A stretch of DNA of 50,958 bases from Planktosalinus lacus (GTDB lineage Bacteria; Bacteroidota; Bacteroidia; Flavobacteriales; Flavobacteriaceae), in the NCBI RefSeq assembly GCF_014640155.1, contig NZ_BMGK01000009.1:1-50958 (forward strand), written 5' to 3'. Shown piece after piece: positions 1 to 8,675 of this stretch (positions within the stretch are counted from its first letter, which is position 1; every line of letters begins with the position of its first letter). The position numbers and the translations under genes were made by a program. A model generated the notes under the pieces. That model was not told the DNA's origin. It searched no databases and was given only the letters and a program-made list of their open reading frames with translations.

Positions 1-223
1 TTTCAGCCTGTAGAATATCATCTTGCAGATTTAGCTTTATTGTTTTTAAATGTTTCTCCGCTTGAGAAATACTGTTTTCTCGCTCATTCCAATTATTAAT
101 TTGTAGCGCGATTAAAATACCAATCACGACTAGGATGATTTCACCAATGGCATATTTAAAATACTTGGTAGTTTTGCCTTCATTAAGAAGGTTTTTACGA
201 ATGTTTCTAAAAAATTTAATCAT
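1..223 (-). CDS. DUF6090 family protein, partial (C-terminus outside window)
   Basis: An open frame starts at the ATG at 223 and runs off the window edge, giving 74 residues. It begins with a basic stretch (MIKFFRNIRKNLL), followed by one strong membrane segment (about residues 27-42, IGEIILVVIGILIAL) and then the motif LQINNWNE. This arrangement is typical of the DUF6090 proteins common in Flavobacteriaceae: a cytosolic N-terminus, one membrane helix and a long helical C-terminal domain. The family has no established function. The gene lies 1 nt downstream of another DUF6090 gene, so the two are almost certainly co-transcribed and probably arose by tandem duplication. Only the N-terminal quarter is visible. 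Confidence 0.8.
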   Translation of the reverse strand, partial: MIKFFRNIRKNLLNEGKTTKYFKYAIGEIILVVIGILIALQINNWNERENSISQAEKHLKTIKLNLQDDILQAE

Positions 224-224
224 T

Positions 225-1022
225 TTAAAGCGTCTTAAGTTCAGTTTTTATATCCTGAATTAACCTATTCATTCTGGCATCGCTATTATCTATAAACTTG
301 ACTGCGATTTTTGTTGTTGTTACTTTATAAGCCAGCACATTCTGTATGAGTATTAAATTTTCTTCTTTGGATAGATTTTCAAACAAGGTGTCATCCAGAA
401 ATTCCAACGAAGAATTGAATTCCAGCACACTGTAATTTTGAACAAATTCATTTAAACTGGGGCTAATCACAATTAGATTTCTGTCAATAAGCTCAATCCA
501 CATTTCCTTATAAGTATTTAAGGTATTGTTATTAATTACATCACGATCTCTTTTTTGAATCTGATAATGTTGAAGGATTTGATTTTTAAGTGCCTGATTC
601 GAGATTAGAGCGATATTTCCAGATGAGGTAAGATCTAAGAATGTAGCTTCATACGCACCATAGGTTCTTCCAACAGGAAGCGTACTAAGTAAAAACTTCA
701 CATCTTCTCTTTGATTGAAATCTACTTCAAACCGGTTGCTGATGTATTCAATAAGTTTATCTTCAAAAGATATATGGGATGTAATTGCATTGAGTTGCGT
801 ACTATTTTCTTGTTTTTGCAGCAATAAATCATCAAGAATAAACTTAAGATAAACAGCTTCTTGTGATCTTTGGGCTTTGCTTTCTTTGAAGTTATTGACC
901 TGCAATGCGATCAAAATCCCGATAACCACTAAAATGATTTCGCCTATGGCGTAAAGCAGATATTTTCGTACATTATCTTCTTCAATCAGTTTTTTGCGGA
1001 TTTTTCGAAAGAAATTAATCAT
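225..1022 (-). CDS. DUF6090 family membrane protein
   Basis: This 265-residue protein has the DUF6090 layout: basic N-terminus (MINFFRKIRKKL), one membrane helix near residues 25-42 (AIGEIILVVIGILIAL), the QVNNFKE motif, and then about 215 mostly helical polar residues. Its first 45 residues closely match the neighbouring partial gene, which supports a tandem paralogous pair. The start codon lies inside the 3' end of the APC permease gene (8-nt overlap), suggesting translational coupling. The family is widespread in flavobacteria but functionally uncharacterised. From topology it could be a membrane-tethered scaffold or sensor, which is inference only. Confidence 0.8.
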   Translation of the reverse strand: MINFFRKIRKKLIEEDNVRKYLLYAIGEIILVVIGILIALQVNNFKESKAQRSQEAVYLKFILDDLLLQKQENSTQLNAITSHISFEDKLIEYISNRFEVDFNQREDVKFLLSTLPVGRTYGAYEATFLDLTSSGNIALISNQALKNQILQHYQIQKRDRDVINNNTLNTYKEMWIELIDRNLIVISPSLNEFVQNYSVLEFNSSLEFLDDTLFENLSKEENLILIQNVLAYKVTTTKIAVKFIDNSDARMNRLIQDIKTELKTL

Positions 1023-2322
1023 CTCTTTTATGTTTGTTCACTTTTTTATTAATGAAATAAACAACCGTTAACAGAGCAGTAACTACCAGTGTACCTATAG
1101 CTTCAGCAGCGGTCATTTTTGACAGAAAGAAGATGATAATCCCTGAGGATAAAATCGGAACAGTAAAGCCCCCCGGAATTTTAAATTCGCCGGGTTTTGA
1201 TTTTTTTGTAAACCGCAGTTTGATGACCGCCAGTGAAACACCCAGGTATTGTAATAAAATTCCGCCGGTGGCGATTACAGCCAGCGTTTCAAAACTTCCT
1301 AAAGCTGCAATGATAAAACCTACTGCAGCGTAGGTAAGGATAGCCAAATGGGGTGTTTTAAATTTGGAATGAACAGAGCCAAACGCCTTCACCGGAATCA
1401 CCCGGTCTCTGGACAAGGCATATAAAATGCGGGGCATGTTCAGTATGGCGCCACTCAGGTAGCCAAACATGGAGACCGCCGCACCCGCAGTTAAAATTAT
1501 AAATCCGGTATTGCCAAAAATAGCTTTGGCTGTTTCTGCCAGTGGTGCTTTTTGGTCTGCCAATGCATCACCCAGTACGCCCTGAGCAACCAGTTGTATG
1601 AGGATATAGATGATCAATACAGCGGTGATTCCTATAAAAATGGATTTCGGAATGTTTTTATTGGGTTTCTTTACTTCGCCGCTTACATTCAGGCCTGTTT
1701 CACCGCCAATGAAAGCAAAAAACAGTATGAGGGAAGTCGCTCCCAGCTGTTCAAAACCGGGTAATGTTTCAATGGATATATTGGCCATGGAAACTTTGGG
1801 TAACCCTAAAACAATGAGTAATAGCAGCGGGAGGATTTTGGCAATGACTAAAAATTTGATCAGGCCAACCCCTTGCTTGACGCCTAAAATATTAATAAAA
1901 GCCAATCCAAAGAAAACAACAAAAAGAAATAACACCCTCACAACTTCAGACTCAAAGACCGGAAAAGCTGCAGCTAAAATATTGACAAGCGCGTTTGAAA
2001 CTGCGGCATCGGCCAATAAAACTGCGGCGAGGTATAAGTTTCCGGATAAAAAACCGGCATAGTTGCCAAAAGCCGTTTCAATATAGGTATAAAGTCCCCC
2101 TGTGGTGGTTATTTTACTTCCCGCTTCGGCAAAACAGAGCATAATCAAGGCAATCAAAATGCCGCAAACCAAATAGGCAAAAACCCCTGAAGCCCCCATA
2201 GCAGAGGCCACAATGGCCGGTAACACAAAAATTCCCGAACCGATAATGACATTGATAATGTTTGATGACAGCCCAAAAACTCCTATGGTGCGGAGCAGGT
2301 TTTCCTGTTTATTGATTTTCAT
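1015..2322 (-). CDS. APC-superfamily amino acid permease
   Basis: A 435-residue, very hydrophobic protein with about 12 predicted membrane segments. The APC signature IGSGIF is in the first helix (about residues 27-32), and the family-typical stretch GETGLNVSGEVKKPNKNIPKS lies in the middle. Such carriers import or exchange amino acids or polyamines across the inner membrane by substrate/H+ symport or antiport. The substrate cannot be read from sequence. Length fits the family. The gene is first in an overlapping unit with the two DUF6090 genes, with its last 8 nt inside the downstream gene. The short charged tail KKVNKHKRDD is cytoplasmic-looking. Confidence 0.85.
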   Translation of the reverse strand: MKINKQENLLRTIGVFGLSSNIINVIIGSGIFVLPAIVASAMGASGVFAYLVCGILIALIMLCFAEAGSKITTTGGLYTYIETAFGNYAGFLSGNLYLAAVLLADAAVSNALVNILAAAFPVFESEVVRVLFLFVVFFGLAFINILGVKQGVGLIKFLVIAKILPLLLLIVLGLPKVSMANISIETLPGFEQLGATSLILFFAFIGGETGLNVSGEVKKPNKNIPKSIFIGITAVLIIYILIQLVAQGVLGDALADQKAPLAETAKAIFGNTGFIILTAGAAVSMFGYLSGAILNMPRILYALSRDRVIPVKAFGSVHSKFKTPHLAILTYAAVGFIIAALGSFETLAVIATGGILLQYLGVSLAVIKLRFTKKSKPGEFKIPGGFTVPILSSGIIIFFLSKMTAAEAIGTLVVTALLTVVYFINKKVNKHKRDD

Positions 2323-2372
2323 ATGATTTTTTTGGTTGGATTATATTTATTTGAAATCAATCAATATGAAGA

Positions 2373-2708
2373 TCAATAAATAATATTGTCCAGAATTTGA
2401 TCTAGATAGCGTTCTTTTTTACACAATATAGTATCAGCTAAATAGACTTCAAATATTTCTTTTCTAAAGGTAATCAGCTCTATGGCACCAAAATGGTGGA
2501 AGCCGATCGCTCGTTCTATTTTCTTTAAACTTTTTTTCTTTTTGTCTCCTTTAAATTCATCATAGATTTTGTCAAATGTTTCCTGAGAGGTTTTTGACTG
2601 TATCAGTTCGATTTCTTCAGGTGTTTCTTCTCCATCTGCTTTGGCACATAAAAGCATGATGTAGATTTTCAGTTCTTCTTTTGTCCAGTTTTTGTGATTG
2701 TTTTTCAT
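2373..2708 (-). CDS. small TerB-like helical protein, hypothetical
   Basis: A 111-residue soluble protein without signal peptide. The pattern LKIYIMLLCAKADGEETPEE (about residues 14-33), a helix and an acidic loop, is reminiscent of the start of the TerB-like domain, in which an acidic loop can bind metal. The rest is charged and helical. TerB-like proteins occur in tellurite resistance and stress contexts, but many flavobacterial members are solitary and unstudied. The gene is separated by about 50 nt from the permease downstream and 68 nt from the MBOAT gene upstream. Domain assignment is tentative. Confidence 0.6.
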   Translation of the reverse strand: MKNNHKNWTKEELKIYIMLLCAKADGEETPEEIELIQSKTSQETFDKIYDEFKGDKKKKSLKKIERAIGFHHFGAIELITFRKEIFEVYLADTILCKKERYLDQILDNIIY

Positions 2709-2776
2709 AGGGTGAAAATGTTATTTTATTGAAATATAGTGATATATTTTTTAAGTGATTTTTTGATGCTTATATC

Positions 2777-4192
2777 TTAAAACTGAAAGTATATAAATTG
2801 CTCACCACTTCCCTGTGCAATCAAAAGCAGGAATACCATCATTGCCCATCCTGTTGCAAACAACCAGACCGGTAGATTTTCAGCGACCATTTTTACAGTA
2901 TGTCGTCGCATATACCAATGGGTGAAAAATAATAGGGCAGTCAGAATAAATACCTTAAGCAAGTCAAAATATTCCAATAGTAATAAACCGTCAGGATTTA
3001 AAAACAACATGGATTCAATCATGTTTTTTGCGGTACTAAATTCGTTTGCACGAAAGAAAACCCAGGTAAAATTGATACAGGTGAAGGTAAAAAACGCAAA
3101 AAAGATTCCGTTCCAAAAGGTAATTTTTACGGGTACTTTGTGTTTCAAGGCTTTTTCGATGACCAGATAGATACCATGTAAAGCGCCCCAAACCACAAAG
3201 GTCCAGGCGGCGCCGTGCCAAAGGCCTCCCAGCAGCATGGTAATCATCAGAGCAGCATACATTCTGGTTACCCCAAACCGGTTTCCGCCCAGTGGGATGT
3301 ATAAATAATCGCGCAGCCAGGTAGAGAGTGAAATGTGCCAGCGTTTCCAGAAGTCTGAAAACCCAATGGCACCATAAGGGTATAAAAAGTTATGCGGCAG
3401 GATCATGCCCAGCATCATCGCAATACCAATGGCGCAAGTAGAGTAGCCTGCAAAGTCAAAGAAAATCTGCCCAGAGAACGCCAGCGTTCCCGCCCAGGCA
3501 TCCCAGAAGTTCAAGGCTTCTGTGGCTCCAAATACGGCATCAGAAGTGTCAGCCAACAGGGTGTCTGCCAAAACTACTTTTTGAAAAAGTCCCAGAGTCA
3601 ATAAAAAAAGACCCCAGATAAATTGTTTGGCAGTCGCTTTCTTTTCTTCATAAAACTGGGAAATTAACTCTTTAGCCCTTACAATTGGACCGGCAACCAA
3701 CTGGGGGAAGAAGGTAACATAAAGTGCAAAGTCTAAAAAAGTTTTAGCTCGTTCAGTTTTTTGATTATACATGTCTATAGTATAAGACATGGTTTGAAAC
3801 GTATAAAACGAAATACCCATAGGTAAAAGAATGTCCAGGGGTTGGGTTTGATAGCCATAGCCATAGGTGTCTGCAACAGCTGTAAAATTATCCAATAAGA
3901 AATCGCGGTATTTAAAAAACGCTAAAAAACCAAGGTTGACTACTAAACTGAGCAACAACCACAATTTTCGTTTACGCAGGTTTTGCTCAACCGCCAATTT
4001 ATTGCCGGCGGTCCAGTCTACCATCGTTGAAATCCAGAGTAAAATTACCAAAGGCGGATTCCAGAATCCGTAAAAAACATAACTGGCCAGTAATAACATT
4101 CTTTTTTTACCTGTCCAATTAAAGATTTTGGTATAGTAAAGCACTAACACTACAACCAAAAACACAAAGAAACTTAGTGAGTTGAATAACAT
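2777..4192 (-). CDS. MBOAT family O-acyltransferase (AlgI-like)
   Basis: A 471-residue polytopic membrane protein of the MBOAT family, of the usual length for AlgI/DltB-type enzymes. The two conserved histidines are present: H286 in FWKRWHISLSTW and the presumed catalytic H326 in GGLWHGAAWTF. The AlgI-type stretch LRDYLYIPLGGNR lies between them. Known members move an acyl group, usually acetyl, across or onto the membrane for transfer to an exported glycan. The downstream position and 2-nt gap from an SGNH-like gene match the MBOAT-plus-SGNH partner arrangement of alginate, cellulose and other polysaccharide O-acetylation systems. The polysaccharide acceptor is unknown. Confidence 0.88.
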   Translation of the reverse strand: MLFNSLSFFVFLVVVLVLYYTKIFNWTGKKRMLLLASYVFYGFWNPPLVILLWISTMVDWTAGNKLAVEQNLRKRKLWLLLSLVVNLGFLAFFKYRDFLLDNFTAVADTYGYGYQTQPLDILLPMGISFYTFQTMSYTIDMYNQKTERAKTFLDFALYVTFFPQLVAGPIVRAKELISQFYEEKKATAKQFIWGLFLLTLGLFQKVVLADTLLADTSDAVFGATEALNFWDAWAGTLAFSGQIFFDFAGYSTCAIGIAMMLGMILPHNFLYPYGAIGFSDFWKRWHISLSTWLRDYLYIPLGGNRFGVTRMYAALMITMLLGGLWHGAAWTFVVWGALHGIYLVIEKALKHKVPVKITFWNGIFFAFFTFTCINFTWVFFRANEFSTAKNMIESMLFLNPDGLLLLEYFDLLKVFILTALLFFTHWYMRRHTVKMVAENLPVWLFATGWAMMVFLLLIAQGSGEQFIYFQF

Positions 4193-4194
4193 GA

Positions 4195-5241
4195 TTAGTT
4201 GGTTTTTAGATTAGTGATGAGGTTTTCTTCCAAAAGTACTTCAACCAGATTTCTGGTAAAGTTATCGGCATCGGTGGCAGATAAGTGCGACCATTCAATG
4301 GTTTTAAAGTTTTTGAGTTTATCATAATCCTGATAATGAATGGCTGGTGCATTCGCTTTGGCAACCAGTTCGTCCCAAAACTCAGCCCGGGGTGTTATCA
4401 TGCTTTCCAATTCATCAAAAAAACCATCAGAGGGTGAACGCAGTAAAATGACTTTACCGCCACGGGCTTCAAATTTTTCCAGGTTTTTTAAGAAAAATTC
4501 TATAGTTCCTTCTTTGTCGGGTGGTGGTGGTTTAGGTTCAGAAGTAAGCATCGATTTCCAAACAGCCATGATAGAATTGGCAAATGCAGTATCGGTGACC
4601 ATGCGTTCTTTCATACGCACATTTCTATACAAATCAATATCCTGAAACCTTCTAAAAGGGGGTTCTTTTGGATTCGTAGTACGGTGGGGTAATTCGATGG
4701 TATTTAACAATGCTTTTAAATTGATGTCGTCATACCAAGCCTCATCATCATTTGAAATGAATGCCAATGAATTTTGGATAGGAATCGATAACACAAAATT
4801 GAGGCGTTGTGCATAGGTTCGGTTTTTATAAAACTCAGACCTGGACGATGCCCTAAACCAAGGCGGGGCTTGCTCATAGGTGGTAGAAAAAAATAAAGGT
4901 GGAGTGACCCCAACAATTACGGTTCCTTTAAAATTGGTGTTTTCAACAATGTCATGAAAAGTAGGCAGGGGTGTGGATCCTGCATTGGCAAGTTGAATGG
5001 GTTTGGTTCCTGTTAAGGCCTCCCATTCATGCACTTGAATATCAAAAAGCACACGGGATGACCCGATAAGAACCACATCATTTTCTGTTGCTTTTTCTAC
5101 TTTAGCACGTGTTTTCGCCCAAAGGTATTTGTCATCGTCCAAATCGGGAAAATACCCCTGAGAGCGCCAGTAAAGTTCCCAGACGGTAATGCTTATCAAA
5201 CTTAAGACCACCGTGAGGATTAGGGTTTGTTTTAGTTTCAT
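4195..5241 (-). CDS. SGNH-like membrane-anchored protein, probable partner of the MBOAT
   Basis: A 348-residue protein with an N-terminal membrane anchor (about residues 5-22) and an extracytoplasmic domain. The segment VVLIGSSRVLFDIQ (about residues 55-68) resembles the block I Ser motif of SGNH/GDSL hydrolases, and EWSHLSATDADNF near the C-terminus (about residue 315) could supply the catalytic His. AlgJ/AlgX-like proteins of this kind accept the acyl group delivered by an MBOAT protein and place it on a polysaccharide. The gene is immediately upstream of the MBOAT gene in the same orientation with a 2-nt gap. The acyltransferase role is inferred from motif plus neighbour, and similarity to characterised enzymes is weak by eye. 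Confidence 0.7.
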   Translation of the reverse strand: MKLKQTLILTVVLSLISITVWELYWRSQGYFPDLDDDKYLWAKTRAKVEKATENDVVLIGSSRVLFDIQVHEWEALTGTKPIQLANAGSTPLPTFHDIVENTNFKGTVIVGVTPPLFFSTTYEQAPPWFRASSRSEFYKNRTYAQRLNFVLSIPIQNSLAFISNDDEAWYDDINLKALLNTIELPHRTTNPKEPPFRRFQDIDLYRNVRMKERMVTDTAFANSIMAVWKSMLTSEPKPPPPDKEGTIEFFLKNLEKFEARGGKVILLRSPSDGFFDELESMITPRAEFWDELVAKANAPAIHYQDYDKLKNFKTIEWSHLSATDADNFTRNLVEVLLEENLITNLKTN

Positions 5242-5286
5242 TGGTTGGTTAATTAGTTGGTTATGATAAAATTATATAATTTTTGT

Positions 5287-6459
5287 TTACAAAAAACTCA
5301 GCCACCAGAATTTCTGGTTATTCTTTTTAAATTTCCAATACCATTTACAAACAGGGTATAAACTTACCACCACAAACAGCCAGATCAGGTAAACCACACC
5401 CAGAGAAAAACCGTACCCTTGCAATTCGGTAACAAAGCCAATCCATACATCAATGATCATTAGTTTTGGGTCATAGCCACTTAGATATACCGCCAGTACA
5501 GCCAACAGGTGGATCCAGTATATATGGATGATGTAAAAGAACATGGGTACTTTACCGAATAGTACCATCACTTCAAACATTTTTCCTTTAAATCTCTCTG
5601 CCAGTGAAAGGACAATCAGGGATGTCCCCAGTGTGATTAACAAAAACAAGAGCGAAGGCGGGTATTTGGTTACATTGAAAAAAGAGAGTACTGTTTTTAC
5701 AAAATCATCATATGAGGTCCAGGGTACCAAATCGCCATAGACATTTGCAAAGCGCAAGACAAAAAATATGAGAGTGGCAGTAATACCGGTGTATATTAAA
5801 ACCCGGTGTCGTTTAGCGGCCTCAAATCCGGGTTTATATAAGTTGCCTAAATAATAGCCCAGCGGCATGACAAAAATCCAGGGAATGAGTGGATACGCAT
5901 TTATGATGTTACTACTTTCAGTGAGTGGAATCGGTCCTCTTATGTGTAGCAGGTTCCAAAAATCACCCAATTGCCCACCTGTGAATCCATCAAATGCATT
6001 GTGTCCAAAAATCACGAGCAGACATAGCGGTATCATTATCTTTTTTGGGACATGAATAAACAACGCCAGAAACAGCATCGATGCACCTAAGAGCCAGATG
6101 ACCTGAAAGACAATAGCATTAAAATTGAACTGGAACCGCCAGCCAAAGGATATGATGACAATCTCCACAAAAATTAACCACAAACCGCGTTTTAAAAGCC
6201 ATTTGCTAACTGCATTTTTACCGATTTTTTGTTCCACGAAAAAGGCAGAAGTACCGGCCAGCAACACAAATACCGGTGCACAAAAATGGGTAATAAAGCG
6301 CGTAAAAAAGATCCAGAAGTTTGTTTGGTCAATATCAGTAGGGTCAAAATAAAAGTAGTCATAATGAAAATAGGCCCGCACGTGGTCTAAAGCCATTAAG
6401 ACAATGACGAGGCCTTTTAAAAAATCTACAGACTGAATGCGGTTGGTTTTTAAAGTCAT
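5287..6459 (-). CDS. DUF1624 / HGSNAT-like membrane acyltransferase
   Basis: A 390-residue integral membrane protein with roughly 10 helices. It opens with RIQSVDFLKGLVIVLMALDHVRAYFHYD, the classic start of the DUF1624 family, which includes heparan-alpha-glucosaminide N-acetyltransferase domains. The DHVR motif sits around residues 25-28. HGSNAT moves acetyl from cytosolic acetyl-CoA across the lysosomal membrane to a sugar amine. Bacterial members are mostly uncharacterised. It lies 45 nt upstream of the SGNH-like gene on the same strand, so it is probably the first gene of a three-gene acylation set. It could act on a separate substrate, since MBOAT/SGNH pairs normally do not need it. Confidence 0.8.
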   Translation of the reverse strand: MTLKTNRIQSVDFLKGLVIVLMALDHVRAYFHYDYFYFDPTDIDQTNFWIFFTRFITHFCAPVFVLLAGTSAFFVEQKIGKNAVSKWLLKRGLWLIFVEIVIISFGWRFQFNFNAIVFQVIWLLGASMLFLALFIHVPKKIMIPLCLLVIFGHNAFDGFTGGQLGDFWNLLHIRGPIPLTESSNIINAYPLIPWIFVMPLGYYLGNLYKPGFEAAKRHRVLIYTGITATLIFFVLRFANVYGDLVPWTSYDDFVKTVLSFFNVTKYPPSLLFLLITLGTSLIVLSLAERFKGKMFEVMVLFGKVPMFFYIIHIYWIHLLAVLAVYLSGYDPKLMIIDVWIGFVTELQGYGFSLGVVYLIWLFVVVSLYPVCKWYWKFKKNNQKFWWLSFL

Positions 6460-6478
6460 ATAGTTCTAAATTTTTTAA

Positions 6479-6955
6479 TCAATTCTTCAGCATTGAAAGT
6501 TTTGGTATTGGTGAATTTTTTGAATAAGTTCCTTGCCAACCTGCATATTTCCAGAAGCCATTTTCTTTTAAAAATAGGGCTGTGTATAAAAATTCGGCAA
6601 CATATTCTCCGTCAAAATAGGCTTTAGATCTTCCGTTGATAATGCCGAACTCGCCATGGATTCTTATTTTTTGATCAAAGAATTCGAAAGTGGCCTTTTC
6701 CAATAGTTTAAGTTGGTCAATGTCTACAAATAATTCCTCCTGCGCCTGCCTGCTACCATCTGTATCAATGGTTAAATAATTATCAGAAACATCTGTTTTA
6801 AAATAGTCATAGTCATTTGAAAATGTTGTGTTTGCCCACATTTCGGAGAAAGCATATTCCAGCTCTTTTGTTGTTGTGTCGGGATCCGTTTTTTGGGCAA
6901 ATAGGCTATTCATACATATGAAAGCTATTATAAAACAAACTATTGATCCTTTCAT
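6479..6955 (-). CDS. secreted NTF2-like (DUF4440-type) protein
   Basis: A 158-residue protein with a signal peptide (hydrophobic about residues 4-20, cleavage near FAQK). The remainder reads like a cone-shaped NTF2/SnoaL fold: a first helix with conserved Trp (FSEMWANTTFSN), then strands containing IRIHGEFGIINGRSKAYFDG and FLKENGFWKYAGWQGTYS near the C-terminus, as in DUF4440. No catalytic residue can be assigned. It is last in the minus-strand block, 22 nt downstream of another secreted NTF2-like gene. Function is unknown. It could bind or isomerise a small molecule outside the inner membrane. Confidence 0.65.
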   Translation of the reverse strand: MKGSIVCFIIAFICMNSLFAQKTDPDTTTKELEYAFSEMWANTTFSNDYDYFKTDVSDNYLTIDTDGSRQAQEELFVDIDQLKLLEKATFEFFDQKIRIHGEFGIINGRSKAYFDGEYVAEFLYTALFLKENGFWKYAGWQGTYSKNSPIPKLSMLKN

Positions 6956-6977
6956 TTTGACATGATTTTATTCATTA

Positions 6978-7457
6978 TTAGTTCACTTCGGCATCCGCAA
7001 GTTGCTTGGTATCCACAAATTGTTGAAAAGCAGTTATTTTCCCATCTTTAAGTGTCCAAAGATGTGCCACTTGCGCATCTATGGATTTACCGGTTTTTTT
7101 GTATTTTCCGGTATAGCGAAGTGTAGCCAGTACTTTGTCATTGCTCATTTCATGCAGTTCAATATTATTAAGTTTAAAATTCTCCCATTCGGCACCCACA
7201 CGTGCAAAAACGCCATTTAAAACGGCATCCGGACCGATGTATGGGTTGCCGTCTGCATAGGCATTGCCTTCGGCTTCATTCCAGACAATGTTTGCATCCA
7301 TGGCGCCTAAGACTGCGGGAATATCGCCGGCTGAAAAGGCTTTGTAGAGGCCGTCAATAATAGCAGTATTTTGATTGACCATATTTTCCTGACCAAAAGC
7401 GGTAAATGTTACTAGAATTACTAGAAGTGGAACGAGTTGTTTTTTAATTGTTTTCAT
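6978..7457 (-). CDS. secreted nuclear transport factor 2 (SnoaL-like) family protein
   Basis: A 159-residue protein with a signal peptide (KKQLVPLLVILVTFTAFGQ, residues 5-23) and a SnoaL-like domain. Typical features are the first helix LYKAFSAGDIPAVLGAMDANIVWNEAE (about 37-63), a Y-x-G-P motif (PYIGPDAVL), and the C-terminal strand pair VAHLWTLKDGKITAFQQFVD. Members act as isomerases, hydrolases or binding proteins, and the chemistry cannot be predicted. It is closely related to the shorter protein at 11541-11963, which shares the HLWTLKDG/HIWTFKDG strand. A TTAACCA heptamer repeat lies between it and the alcohol dehydrogenase gene upstream. Confidence 0.8.
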   Translation of the reverse strand: MKTIKKQLVPLLVILVTFTAFGQENMVNQNTAIIDGLYKAFSAGDIPAVLGAMDANIVWNEAEGNAYADGNPYIGPDAVLNGVFARVGAEWENFKLNNIELHEMSNDKVLATLRYTGKYKKTGKSIDAQVAHLWTLKDGKITAFQQFVDTKQLADAEVN

Positions 7458-7492
7458 AATTTATTTTTTAAAGTTGTTATTAAATATTTTTT

Positions 7493-7520
7493 TTAACCAT
7501 TAACCATTAACCATTAACCA
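7493..7520. repeat. four tandem copies of TTAACCA
   Basis: Four perfect heptamers TTAACCA (7493-7520) lie between the alcohol dehydrogenase 3' end and the start of the SnoaL-like gene at 7457. Two more copies occur at 25295-25308, before the DegT gene. A simple repeat with no clear function; it could affect spacing of a promoter or be slippage-prone. Confidence 0.8.
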
Positions 7521-7525
7521 AACCT

Positions 7526-8530
7526 TTAGTTTTTCAATACGATTCGAAAGCGAGCTTTCCCAGATTTTAAATGTTCAATTGCTTCATTCACCTTTTCCAT
7601 GGGAAATTCTTCAGTAATCGGGTAGATGTCATGGCGAACGCAGAATTCCAGCATGGTTTTGGTAAGCGCGGGACTTCCGAGCGGACTTCCTGTAACTGAT
7701 TTTTCTCCCATAAGTAATGTAAATGCCGGAATAGCCAGGGGTTCCAATACGGCTCCCACATTATGAAATTTTCCTTTTGGAGCGAGAGCGACCAAATAAG
7801 CATTCCAGTCCAGGGTGACATTGGTAGTATTCAGGATAAAATTTAAAGTGCCGGCGATTTTCTCCAATTCTTCGGGGTTTGTTGAATCAACCACTTTGGT
7901 TGCTCCCATGGCTAAAATAGATTCTTTCTTGCTTGGATTAGAGCTAAATGCAACGACCTCACATCCCCATTTGTTAAGGAACTTGAGTGCCATATGTCCC
8001 AAGCCTCCAATACCGATGACTCCTACTTTGTCTGTCGCTTTTACGCCTGCCAATATAATGGGGTTGAAAACAGTAATTCCACCACAAAGCAGCGGGCCTG
8101 CTTTAGCCAGGTTGATTCCTTCCGGTAATGGAATGGCCCAAGACCAATGACTACGCACATAATCTGCAAAGCCGCCATGGCGGCCGCCTATAGTAAATTC
8201 TGCTGAGGAGCACAGATGATGGGAGCCGTCCATACACTCGTGACAGGACATACAGGAAGATGAGAACCAGCCCACACCCACTTGATCACCCACTTTTACA
8301 TTTTTAACTGCAGTGCCGGTGGCGACCACTTCGCCGATAATTTCGTGCCCGGGAACAATGGGGTAGGTGGTCATACCCCAATCATTGTTCATCATACTCA
8401 GGTCTGAATGGCAAATCCCACAATTGATGATTTTAACATCGACTTGTTCAGGGCCAATAGGCCCCATTTCGTAAGAGAACGCTTCCAGTTCTTGATTAGG
8501 GCCTTGGGTTGCAAATGCTGATACTTTCAT
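7526..8530 (-). CDS. zinc-dependent NAD(P) alcohol dehydrogenase (CAD/YahK type)
   Basis: A 334-residue medium-chain dehydrogenase. Catalytic zinc ligands are visible as C37 (NCGICHSD), H62-E63 (PGHE) and a later Cys. The structural zinc site is C93, C96, C99 and C107 (SCMSCHECMDGSHHLC). The coenzyme site is GIGGLGHMALKF, and the following SSNPSKKE suggests NADP(H) preference, as in cinnamyl-alcohol-dehydrogenase-like enzymes. The family reduces aldehydes to alcohols in the cytosol, often with broad substrate range. It lies in the enzyme run of the accessory block with an SDR, a RidA-like protein and an epimerase-like reductase. Length and motifs are complete. Confidence 0.88.
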   Translation of the reverse strand: MKVSAFATQGPNQELEAFSYEMGPIGPEQVDVKIINCGICHSDLSMMNNDWGMTTYPIVPGHEIIGEVVATGTAVKNVKVGDQVGVGWFSSSCMSCHECMDGSHHLCSSAEFTIGGRHGGFADYVRSHWSWAIPLPEGINLAKAGPLLCGGITVFNPIILAGVKATDKVGVIGIGGLGHMALKFLNKWGCEVVAFSSNPSKKESILAMGATKVVDSTNPEELEKIAGTLNFILNTTNVTLDWNAYLVALAPKGKFHNVGAVLEPLAIPAFTLLMGEKSVTGSPLGSPALTKTMLEFCVRHDIYPITEEFPMEKVNEAIEHLKSGKARFRIVLKN

Positions 8531-8675
8531 GATTTATTTAATTTTTTAATACTTGGTTTTATTTGTTTCGTTTATATTTTTTATGTTTTAATTACTTCCA
8601 GTTCTATTACAATCAGAAATTCGTGAAGTATGCGTTCATTTTCGTTCTACCAAAAGAATATTAGAAAAAGGTTCT

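Noticed and set aside
1610-2062. 150-codon open frame opposite the APC permease
   Set aside because: Antisense shadow of membrane-helix codons. The minus-strand permease has full family motifs over the same interval.
7493-7520. Heptamer repeat considered as a CRISPR or origin iteron
   Set aside because: Units are contiguous 7-mers with no spacers, only four copies, and no replication or cas gene nearby.
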